From contig WFMF01000576.1 of the NCBI GenBank assembly GCA_011033025.1, positions 35,143-99,142 on the forward strand: a stretch of 64,000 nt of DNA, written 5' to 3'. Both the position numbers and the translations under genes were made by a program. Shown here in pieces: positions 34,917 to 45,200 of this stretch. Source of the DNA: Beroe forskalii. Taxonomy: Eukaryota > Ctenophora > Nuda > Beroida > Beroidae. Within the stretch, counting starts at the first letter, position 1; each line of letters opens with the position of its first letter. Below the pieces are notes generated by a model, which searched no databases, was not told the origin of the DNA, and saw only the letters and a list, made by a program, of their open reading frames with translations.

Positions 34917-36799
34917 TCTGAGAGTTAGAAGTTACTGTTTGTCACTAAAAATTTCATCCTTTCATCCATGCTTCGATTTGTGGTTAAATGACCATTCGTT
35001 TAGCCACTATATACTCAGTTTTCCCTCACTTAAAATTCTCACTGAACGTTATCCCACGTCAGACATTGCATTATTCATGTTCATTGGATGTCTGGTTCAT
35101 CCTCGTATTTCACTCATTGAACGGCTCACAGGAATTCAGGAATTTAGCGCCTAGCTTTATTAATTAAGTCATGTTTAGCTGACCTCATAGGATAGATATT
35201 CCTTATTTTTTATATCGAGCTTTAATATTTTCTGGAAAAATGACAAATAAATAATTTCACGAGACAGCATAATATGGTCTGTGAGATCGTTTTTTTGTGT
35301 ACTGGCTGAGATTTCAGAACATCAAATGCATCAAAAGCTTCGGCAACAGCCTTTGTCTTTCTCACAGGTGAAGCGTCTCAAGTTGCGTTGGAGCGAAAAT
35401 CACTCATGATTCAAATCTTGACTTATCAGCGGCAATGTAACCATCTCTTTATCAAAAACGCTCAATATAGGAAAAAACAAAAAAACTCATATTATGAGGG
35501 TTTTTTGTTTTTTCCAATGAGTCATAGCTTGTAGATCAGTTGATCGCTGATCTATATCTTCCTTCTAAGACCCCCCTAGAGTCATGTGAGGCAGTGTCCT
35601 TCGTGTTAAAAGTCCCTTCTATTCATATGACTCTGAAGATTACAGCCTTTTCAGGTTTCCTCTACCAGTTCTATGGGTTCTACCTACGTACATATAGGTA
35701 TATATTTATATCTAATATAGTTGTCTTCACGTTATTATATACCAATATATATAACCCGGGTGCAAACAGCGACCGGAAAACAGATGAGGGTCTGGGCGGG
35801 GTGCCAAAAACAAGAAAACAGAGGAAGGCTGGATGCCAACTCCAAAAAATATAATTATTCTAAATTCTCTACTTAGACTTAGAGAGTGTAGGTACGGTAG
35901 TTTTTTTAAAATTATTATTCTATTGCTTTGAAGTGGAAGCAGGGTGCCAATATGACAGCTGGTGGTAGTGTGGAGGTTGAACAGGTTAAAATACACCAAA
36001 TTTACACTTGCGGTGACAGTTCGAACTGCAGTTTGTGCGTCTTTTGTGTGCGCGGCGTACAGGCATGTTTTTTGTGTCTTTACGCCGCGAAAGACGCGCA
36101 AACTGCAGTTCGAACTGCCCCTGTAAATTGCTTAGCTTTATATCTATCCTAAAACTCTTAGAAGGCAAAACTGTTTGATTTCTGAACTCTTCGACATCCC
36201 GTAGGGTTGGCCAATATCCAAGTCCGACTTCTTTTCAGAAAACTGAAAGGAAACTTCAATTAGCAGCATTAAATTAGTTCATCCGAGACGAAGTTGGTTT
36301 TAGCTGTGGTCTCCCATCTCAAAACGACAATTTGTGGGGCGTGGGACTTTTCACACGGCGGGAAGAATATTTGAAGGGCTTATAACAGCATAAAAATAGT
36401 GCCAGAAAGTATAATTCTCCTCAAGAAAAACATGACTTTCTAGAAATTTGAACCAGGTATATGACGTGCACTAAAGTGGAACATCAATAGCGCCATTAAA
36501 ATTCTTGATTAAGATTTAATACCCAGCATTATTCTCATAAAAAGTAGCACGCCCATGTTGTGAATCTCTTAGCCACAAAAGCCTGCGCTTCTAATTGAGA
36601 ACCCATTGAACGTCAGAACCTAAATTATAAAATGCAATTGTCACTTCTAACACCCGATTCTCACTAAATCTCTCTCTTTTGTCACTTCTAACACCCGATT
36701 CTCACTACATCTTTCTCTTTTGCGTTGCATGATCAGTAAAGGACAGTTCTGGGCTTTTCAGATCTAACATCCACCAAAGTAATTCTACAGTCACCGGGA
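34917..36799. other. intergenic region without supported genes
   Basis: AT-rich DNA. It contains a near-perfect hairpin at about 35463-35518 (GGAAAAAACAAAAAAACTCA, a short loop, then its complement) and the MITE at 36012-36124. Short open frames show no family features. Confidence 0.5.
36012..36124. mobile_element. CAGTTCGAACTG-family MITE, copy 2
   Basis: The inverted ends GACAGTTCGAACTGCAGTTT and AAACTGCAGTTCGAACTG are followed by CCCCTGTAAATT. The outer TTTACA may be shared at both ends. Same family as 1778-1905 and 43335-43465. Confidence 0.65.
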
Positions 36800-38701
36800 A
36801 TGGGCATCATTTTAGCATACTTATCAGTTTCATTATGCGTAACAACGCATAGTGTGGCAGGCAGAAATACAACACTTACAAAGAACTCTGATGCATCCCC
36901 CTTTCTTCAGACTTCTTCTAAAGGGAGCGTTACAACACAACCCATCACTACCGGACCGGATCCAAATGAAGGTGTGCACATGATGACTGATATCAACAAA
37001 TCCACTCCGCAAGCTACACAAGAAACTCTGCAGGCAATACAAGACGTTACACCCACATTGGAGATCACCCAACTGGTTCAAGAGCCCCCATTGATAACAG
37101 AGACTGGCATTCCCGAGATAGGGGTTCAAGAGCCTCCATTGATAACAGAGACTGGCATTCCAGAGATAGGGGTTCAAGAGCCCCTATTGATAACAGAGAC
37201 TGGCATTCGAGAGACCGTTCTCCAAGAGCCCCTATTGATAACAGAGACTGGCATTCCCGAGACAGGGGTTCAAGAGCCCCCATTGATAACAGAGACTGGC
37301 ATTCCAGAGATAGGGGTTCAAGAGCCCCCATTGATAACAGAGACTGGCATTCCAGAGATAGGGGTTCAAGAGCCCCCATTGATAACAGAGACTGGCATTC
37401 CCGAGACCTCAGCACTGGAAGATATCCCTGCTGATATGCTGGAATGCGTGACCTCCACTCCCCCCTCCCACACTCTCCTCCACAGTTTCTACACCCAGAC
37501 ATTACGTCTCTGTGGGGAGTACTGTTTCCACCTCTCCTCCTGCCATACCTTCTCTTTCAATTTACTGACACGGCAGTGTTCCTTGCATAGCAAGGGAGAG
37601 GACGGTGTCCATTCAGAGGGACATAGCAAGGGAAAGCATGGGAAAAGCAGGGGAAAAGATAACGGAGCCTTGCATGAGGAACACAGCAAGCACTATGACG
37701 GAAGCAGAGGAAAAGATGACAGCCACAGTAAGGGAAAGTATGGGAAAAGCAGGGGAAGAGATGACGAAAACTTGGTTAGTTTCAGCATTTCCTGCTTGGA
37801 ATGCCCCAATAATTTGTCAGGTCTGCTCGAGGAGACTCCTCCGAAGTACCTCAAATCCGAGGCAGTTCTTATCGCTGACCGGAAGACCTGGAACCAGTGT
37901 CTCCATGTCTTCACTTCGAGTGATCAGTACTATCTGCGCTGGGAGGACTGTAGTAGGGCCTCCTTGTGGACTGTAACCAGAACCCATGCTACCTTCGCTG
38001 GAAGGAGGAATGTGATAAGGATCCTCCTCTACGACCCACCTCACTACCCACTGGCGTGGCTAATCAACTCCCAGCTCCCAACCAAGGGATCTCTCGGGAT
38101 TATCCGCACACTGCCCGATTTCTTTGATCCGGAGAAAACCTGGTCCTTCCCTGAAAAAGACCAGCTCTACAACATAACCTTCCTCATATCCCGCAACTAT
38201 CTGAACAGAGAGTGCAGCTTTGCCGTTAGAGGTCTGGTGTTCCGGGGTTGGGAGACCTGGGAGTTGGAGGACTACACCGAGATCGCTGCTCCTCTGCCCA
38301 CTCTCCACATGGCTGATTTGAGGATCTGGAAGCCGCATGCGAGGGGGGTGGTGTGTGGAGTGGGGGAGCTGCGAGTGGAACACAGCCGAGTGAGGAACCC
38401 TGGAAGAGTGCCGTTCTTCCTGAACGGTAGTAGAGTGGGGGTGGTGTGTAGGGAGGGGTATCAGGTGGCAGAAAGTCGGAGGATGGTGCAATGGGTGACA
38501 TGTAGCGAGCAGATCAAGCTCCAGCCCTGTGTCCCTATTAATATGAGTACTGAGACAACAGTGAGCATAACAACAGAGGGGATACCAAAAGAGGGCATAC
38601 CAACACAGGCGATACCAACCAAACACATGTCGTCACAAGAGGGTTATAACTCAGGATCGATCTATTTTCTGGCAGCGATCACCGCACTTCTTGTCTGCTG
38701 A
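36800..38701 (+). CDS. secreted, probably GPI-anchored protein with 16-residue repeats and a sushi-like C-terminus
   Basis: A single-exon gene of 633 codons, notable in this intron-rich DNA. Residues 1-21 are a signal peptide (MGIILAYLSVSLCVTTHSVA). A Thr/Ser-rich segment suited to O-glycosylation follows to about 90. Then come seven 16-residue repeats (VQEPPLITETGIPEIG), to about 205. At about 215-263 there is a cysteine cluster (LCGEYCFHLSSCHTFSFN, RQCSLHS) reminiscent of PAN/apple or WSC modules. Next is a Lys/Gly/Asp/Ser-rich linker (GKHGKSRGKDNG), then a roughly 280-residue ectodomain. It ends in a sushi-like piece (FFLNGSRVGVVCREGYQV, WVTCSEQIKLQPC). The C-terminal SGSIYFLAAITALLVC with no cytoplasmic tail fits a GPI-anchor signal. 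An AATAAA lies 34 bases after the stop. Function unknown; a cell-surface or matrix role is inferred. Confidence 0.75.
   Translation: MGIILAYLSVSLCVTTHSVAGRNTTLTKNSDASPFLQTSSKGSVTTQPITTGPDPNEGVHMMTDINKSTPQATQETLQAIQDVTPTLEITQLVQEPPLITETGIPEIGVQEPPLITETGIPEIGVQEPLLITETGIRETVLQEPLLITETGIPETGVQEPPLITETGIPEIGVQEPPLITETGIPEIGVQEPPLITETGIPETSALEDIPADMLECVTSTPPSHTLLHSFYTQTLRLCGEYCFHLSSCHTFSFNLLTRQCSLHSKGEDGVHSEGHSKGKHGKSRGKDNGALHEEHSKHYDGSRGKDDSHSKGKYGKSRGRDDENLVSFSISCLECPNNLSGLLEETPPKYLKSEAVLIADRKTWNQCLHVFTSSDQYYLRWEDCSRASLWTVTRTHATFAGRRNVIRILLYDPPHYPLAWLINSQLPTKGSLGIIRTLPDFFDPEKTWSFPEKDQLYNITFLISRNYLNRECSFAVRGLVFRGWETWELEDYTEIAAPLPTLHMADLRIWKPHARGVVCGVGELRVEHSRVRNPGRVPFFLNGSRVGVVCREGYQVAESRRMVQWVTCSEQIKLQPCVPINMSTETTVSITTEGIPKEGIPTQAIPTKHMSSQEGYNSGSIYFLAAITALLVC
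37079..37414 (+). repeat. 48-bp coding tandem repeat, 7 units
   Basis: Seven 48-bp units each encode about QEPPLITETGIPEIGV. Units 3 and 4 are the most diverged (ETGIRETVLQ). The low divergence of the others suggests recent expansion, so copy number could vary between individuals. Confidence 0.9.
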
Positions 38702-38734
38702 TTCACAATGACCGGGATATGATGAACGGAGTAG

Positions 38735-38740
38735 AATAAA
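38735..38740 (+). terminator. polyadenylation signal of the GPI-anchored protein gene
   Basis: AATAAA 34 bases downstream of the TGA. The neighbouring synaptojanin gene converges from the other side, with its own signal at 38992-38997. Confidence 0.6.
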
Positions 38741-38991
38741 CTGATAAACAGACTTGCTAATTTATGTTGGAAACCGGCGTTTACCAGATACATATCAGTA
38801 AATATAATGTATAAACCTTTTCTGTGATAAAATCTTTAGCGCTCTGTCCAGTCTTTCCTAAGAAGGAGATCTTCGAGTTTGGAGGTCTGAAAATTCAGTG
38901 AAAAACGTGAGAACCTATGACAAATCTTCGAGTTGGTAAGTAAACTCAGTAGAAAAGAAAGAAAAGAAGGATCGAACATAGGTATAATCAT

Positions 38992-38997
38992 TTTATT
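38992..38997 (-). terminator. polyadenylation signal of the synaptojanin gene
   Basis: AATAAA on the minus strand, 68 bases past the TGA at 39065-39067, which supports this as the true 3' end of the gene. Confidence 0.65.
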
Positions 38998-39064
38998 GGG
39001 TGCTTCTAATGACTATCAACGAATGGCCATAATTAGGTCTATAAGTTCATACTATGTAATAATA

Positions 39065-39225
39065 TCACCTAGAGGGTCGCACGGGTCTGGGTGGCGCCAG
39101 CTCCTCACTCCCATCGTTGGCTCTGTAATCAGCGTACTCCTCCTTCTTACTGCTGAGGACTGAGTCAGGGGTCGCGTACTGGTGAGAATCCTCATCCTCC
39201 CTGGTATCTTCAGATGACGTCACCA
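39065..39225 (-). CDS. SYNJ: synaptojanin last exon
   Basis: It begins after ..CTATTCAG and joins the preceding exon across a split ATG codon. It encodes an acidic stretch ([20 protein letters not shown]) and ends [11 protein letters not shown] then TGA. The closing PPRPVRP is a likely SH3-ligand motif. The position of the stop is supported by the AATAAA just downstream. Confidence 0.75.
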
Positions 39226-42200
39226 CTGAATAGGACGGGGTCAGTGGGCGGGGTTCAGTCGAAATTAATAATGTTATTCAAGTATGCCAGAGCACAATCT
39301 CAGAAGGGCAGCAAGTATTCTTCAGAATTGATAGTAATCTGCCAAAAAACTGATAGTAAATTGTGTAATTGATAAAAATATTGTTTACCTAATTCATTAT
39401 AAATTGATTAACTGATATAATAATTTGTTTACTTGATTCGGGTTTAGAAGGGGCGCCTCCAGGGAAGGGGGCTGGGCGAGGGGGTTGACTTCGCCTGATG
39501 GCCTCCGAGGGGGGTCGGTTAGTGGGACGAGGAGGTCGCGCCACATCCGAAGAGGAGGAAGTAGAATTAGAGGGAGGGTGAGTGGAGGGAGGAGGGGGGC
39601 GGGAGAAGGAGGGAGGGGGCGCGGGTCTAGCGGGCCGCGGGAGAGAGTTACTCGTCTCTGATTGGCTGGGAGGAAGTGAGCTGCTGCTCGCTGATTGGTC
39701 CGGAGGGAGAATGCTGCTCTGTGATTGGCCAGGCGGAGGAGGGCGGGAAGGAGGGGGAGGGCGAGGAGGAGGCACCTTCTTCACCGGCGTAGTCTGGAAA
39801 GGGTTGGTGGATAAAATTCATAGTCATCCGAGCATGTTGAAATCGTTTATGAATTATGATACGAGAAAGTTTTAAAAACAAGAGCTTTCGAACAGCATGT
39901 GCTAGGCATCGTCAGCAATTCAAATTTCAAAATTTTATTACTTTTTAGAATCAGCTAATTCTTTGCCTGAATAACAGTTAAATTTCGAAAGAACGATAAA
40001 ATCCTAAAAGTCATGAATCTTCTTGAGTATTTAATCAGAAATAGGACGAGTAGAGTGGTTACGAACATCTTCAATTGTAACAATTAAAACGTCGTGTTCT
40101 TGTGATATTTCAATGAATATATCATTCATCATAGTCATACATTCTGAGAAGTTTATTGGTTAGAACATACAACTGACACGCAACATATTCATATCACTAA
40201 GCTCTTATCTTAGCTAAATCTATAAATAATTGAATTAAATTAATTTATTGGAAAATGCAATGCACTGAATATATTATACGATAATCTACTGTCTGCTATT
40301 ATGTGAAATACAATATACATTATACAATATACACAGCAATTGGCAATGTCAAGGCACGAGCACTGTACTCAGTACACGGTGACGTAATGACGTATGTGAG
40401 CTAGTAGAGAGAGAGAGAGTATGTTCTAACCAATAAACTTCTCAGAATGTATGACTATGATGAATGATATATTCATTGAAATATCACAAGAACACGACGT
40501 TTTAATTGTTACAATTGAAGATGTTCGTAACCACTCTACTCGTCCTATTTCTGATTAAATTGACGAAGAAATCCCTATTCTACACACCACTTCTTGAGTA
40601 TCAACTATCAGCAAATTAATACCTGATTGAGCGGGAGTGATTTAAGGATGACGGGAGTGTATTCCTCATTCTCTGAATCATCTGAGTACTCCCCTTCCTC
40701 TTCCTCCTCTTCTGCTTCTTCTGTAAGTGTGTCCTCAATACAGGGTATACCAATCTCTGTTGCATCTCCCTCGCCCAACGCCTCGTCACTCTGTCGATTT
40801 GTTACAATTTACTTTGAAATTTCATCGATAAGCTCAAATAATAACTATGAGGCATTTTCTAAAATCAACCCCCATGACATATTATGTTTCTTTTAATCAA
40901 TTCACAAATCTCTAAATAATCAAAATTACCCATACGCGGCAATTATATTCGTTTCATATTACCGGAGTTTCGATGTCGAGTAGTTTCTCAATAGGTGTGA
41001 GCTGGAAGGTAACGTTAGTAGGTTCGTGGCCCGTGAGTGCCAGCCAATCGTCAGTCCTTAGTAACCCCTAGTTACCCTTAGTAACCCCTAGTAACCCTTG
41101 GCAACCCCTAGTAACGCTTTGTAACCCCTGGTAACCCCTAGTAACCCCTGGTAACCCCTAGTAACTCCTATTAACCTCTAGTAACCCCTGGTAACCCCTA
41201 GTAACCCTGCACTCACCTCAGTCTCATCTAGCTGCAGAGCCTGAAGAGCTGAGACACTGTCCTGGAAGGTGAAGTGCATGACTCCCTCAGGGACCCTGAC
41301 CAGGGTTATAACCCCGAACTGCTGCATCTGTTGTAACCCCTAGTAACCCCTAGTAACCCTTAGTAACCCTAGCAACCCCTAGTAACCCCTAGTAACCCTG
41401 CACTCACCTCAGTCTCATCGAGCTGCAGAGCCTGAAGAGCTGAGACACTGTCCTGGAAGGTGAAGTGCATGACTCCCTCAGGGACCCTGACCAGGGTTAT
41501 AACCCCGAACTGCTGCATCTGTTGTAACCCTTAGTAACCCCTAGTAACCCCTAGTAACCCTTAGTAACCCCTGATAACCCCTAGTAACCCTTAGTAACCC
41601 CTAGTAACCCCTAGTAACCCTGAGCTGCATGACTCATCCCTCAGGGACCCTGACCAGCTGAGACACTGTCCTGGAAGGTGAAGTGCATAACCCCTAGTAG
41701 GGACCCTGACCAGGTAGTAACCCCTGAACTGCTGCATCTGTCTCATCGAGCTGCAGACCCTGAAGAGCTGAGACACTGTCCTGGAAGGTGAAGTGCATGA
41801 CTCCCTCAGGGACCCTGACCAGGGTTATAACCCCGAACTGCTGCATCTGTTGTAACCCCTAGTAACCCCTAGTAACCCCTAGTAACCCTTAGTAACCCCT
41901 AGTAACCCTGCACTCACCTCAGTCTCATCGAGCTGCAGAGCCTGAAGAGCTGAGACACTGTCCTGGAAGGTGAAGTGCATGACTCCCTCAGGGACCCTGA
42001 CCAGGGTTATAACCCCGAACTGCTGCATCTGTTGTAACCCTTAGTAACCCCTAGTAACCCCTAGTAACCCCTAGTAACCCCTAGTAACCCCTAGTAACCC
42101 CTAGTAACTAGTAACCCTGCACTCACCTCAGTCTCATCGAGCTGCAGAGCCTGAAGAGCTGAGACACTGTCCTGGAAGGTGAAGTGCATGACTCCCTCAG

Positions 42201-45200
42201 GGACCCTGACCAGGGTTATAACCCCGAACTGCTGCATCTGTTGTAACCCTTAGTAACCCTTAGTAACCCTTAGTAACCCCCTTAGTAACCCCTAGTAACC
42301 CTTAGTAACCCTTAGTAACCCTGCACTCACCTCAGTCTCATCGAGCTGCAGAGCCTGAAGAGCTGAGACACTGTCCTGGAAGGTGAAGTGCATGACTCCC
42401 TCAGGGACCCTGACCAGGGTTATAACCCCGAACTGCTGCATCTGTTGTAACCCCTAGTAACCCCTAGTAACCCCTAGTAACCCTTAGTAACCCTTAGTAA
42501 CCCTTAGTAACCCCTAGTAACCCTTAGTAACCCTGCACTCACCTCAGTCTCATCGAGCTGCAGAGCCTGAAGAGCTGAGACACTGTCCTGGAAGGTGAAG
42601 TGCATGACTCCCTCAGGGACCCTGACCAGGGTTATAACCCCGAACTGCTGCATCTGTTGTAACCCCTAGTAACCCTTAGTAACCCTTAGTAACCCTAGTA
42701 ACCCTTAGTAACCCCTAGTAACCCCTAGTAACCCCTAGTAACCCTTAGTAACCCTAGTAACCCTGCACTCACCTCAGTCTCATCGAGCTGCAGAGCCTGA
42801 AGAGCTGAGACACTGTCCTGGAAGGTGAAGTGCATGACTCCCTCAGGGACCCTGACCAGGGTTATAACCCCGAACTGCTGCATCTGTTGCAGCACGGCCG
42901 TAACCCTGACCAGGGTTATACCCCCCTGTTGTAACCCTAGTAACCCTTAGTAACCCCTAGTAACCCTTAGTAACCCCTAGTAACCCTTAGTAACCCTTAG
43001 TAACCCTTAGTAACCCTTAGTAACCCCTAGTAACCCCTAGTAACCCTGCACTCACCTCAGTCTCATCGAGCTGCAGAGCCTGAAGAGCTGAGACACTGTC
43101 CTGGAAGGTGAAGTGCATGACTCCCTCAGGGACCCTGACCAGGGTTATAACCCCGAACTGCTGCATCTGTTGTAACAGATCTACTCACGTAACACACACG
43201 GTGGGGTTGGGAGGTCCTATCCCTCGGAAAACCTTCGAATACATCCCCAACTTCTGCTGTGAATTGATCTTCCTGACCTCGATGTCAATCACACCCAGAA
43301 CAGGTCTGCAGAGGTATTGGTAGTCAGGTGACGATTAACGGTGACAGTTCGAACTGCAGTGTGCGCTGCTGAAGTTTGCACGGCGCACAGACCTGTTATT
43401 GAATATTCATACGTCATATGTCTATTGTCTATTAGCACACCATAGTTCGAACTGCCCTTGTAAATGGCAAATGTATCACGCATAGTGAATGTTCAACTGG
43501 AAATACGAAGCAACACTTACTGACATGTTTTACAGAAATAAAGATACAATTGCTCGCGAGTGACCGAGTGAGCTGACCTGTGATCAGAAGTTTTGATTTC
43601 CGTGTTCCCGTAAAACACAAGTTTACCCGGCGACAGGGCGTCTGTGAACTGAAACCTTTCATTGCACCTCCACAGCACCCGATCACACCTGATTGGGGTG
43701 TTAAGTGACGATACTGAGAGGAATTGGGTGTCTAATTACAAACACAAGGAAATATTTTGTCCTGAGATAATAGTACAGCAGCTGACAGAATAGCGTTAGC
43801 CCGAACGGGCGCAATTCTTGTTATTTCAGTTTTTGTAGAGACCTAGTTGGGAAACAATGGTCCTTCTGGAAGTGCTGCATAGTAAAGTGTTGAAGAATAT
43901 GTGATAGGACGGGTAACCCGACGATGTCAGTACGGACGAGAATTCCTTGGTATTGAATTACTCGAGGTAGAACTGGACAATAGGGTCCCTAGCTTTCGAG
44001 TGCCACCTAAAGCTGTTGAACTACTCCTTGAATAAGTCTAAGCTTCTAAGGAACCTGCCTTTTACCCAAGAGTTCCTCAGTTACACCTTGTCAGACGGCA
44101 CAACCATTGAGCCCAGCAAAACTGTAAGAGACCTGGGTGTTTTGCTCTCAAATGACTGCTCATGGACACCACACATCCAGAAGATGCTGATATCAACCAG
44201 AACAGTTGCTGCTTGGGTCCTCAGTGTATTCCGTACAAGAACTCCCACACTCATGATAACCTTGTACAAGACAATGGTGAGGAGTAAATTGGAGTACTGC
44301 TGCCCTGTTTGGAACCCAGCGAAAGTTGAAGATATCAGAGATATCGAAAACATCCAGCGAAACTTCACAAGGAAAATCAGTAGCTGTAAAGGACAAAACT
44401 ACTGGGAACGCCTAAAGACCCTTAAACTCATGTCTCCAGAGACGCAGAGAGCGATACACTATTATCCACACATGGAAAATAGCTACTGGAGCTGCTCCAA
44501 ACGACATTGGCATGAGCTTCAAGAAGAATCTAAGGCTAGGCCTGAAGGTAGCTGTCCCCAGCCTCAACTCTAAAGCCCAAAGATCCGTAGCAACCCACTA
44601 CCACAACTCCTTTGGAGTGAAAGCAGCCCTTCTCTGGAACCTTCTTCCCAAATCTGTAAACGAACAGTCCACACTTGACTCATTCAAAGTGGCTCTGGGA
44701 AGATTTCTTGAGAGCTTTCCCGACACACCTCCAACAACAGGATACACTGCTGTAAACAGCAACAGCCTTCTTGAATGGAATCTTCAGAGATGTTCCAGAA
44801 TGGCAGGCTTGGAAGACTCGCATGTTGACGTCGCCCATCTGTGATCCCGGCTAAACGGACTCTAAGGTACTCTAAGGTAGGTAAAGCGTTCAGATAGACA
44901 CACGTTTTCGGCTCCCTTTACCTACTAAACTATTCCTATTGCTTTATTCTTTGTTTTTGATATTTTTTGATGGTTGATTGATTTTGTATTGTTATATCTT
45001 TCTGCACTGTAACTTCACATCATAATTTTCAAAGATGCGAGGATGATGCTATTCGGTTTCTATAGGACAGATCGTCAGATCATCCTGTCCTATCAAGTTT
45101 TTTTTTCACACTCCAGAGTCGTTTCCGATTTAACATGAATTCACAAGTTCAACTGAGTCACGAACAAATAAGGAGAAGGAATGTGAGCACATTTCACCAG

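Noticed and set aside
36833..37502. Minus-strand frames opposite the surface-protein repeats
   Set aside because: They mirror the 48-bp coding repeat. The plus frame has the signal peptide, cysteine pattern, C-terminal anchor and poly(A) signal.
41040..43060. Interstitial telomere
   Set aside because: The unit is a decamer, AACCCCTAGT, not a TTAGGG hexamer, and it is interleaved with coding exons.
43056..43166. Array copy nearest to exon 43189-43305 as its direct splice partner
   Set aside because: It would need a 22-nt intron and the phases do not match.
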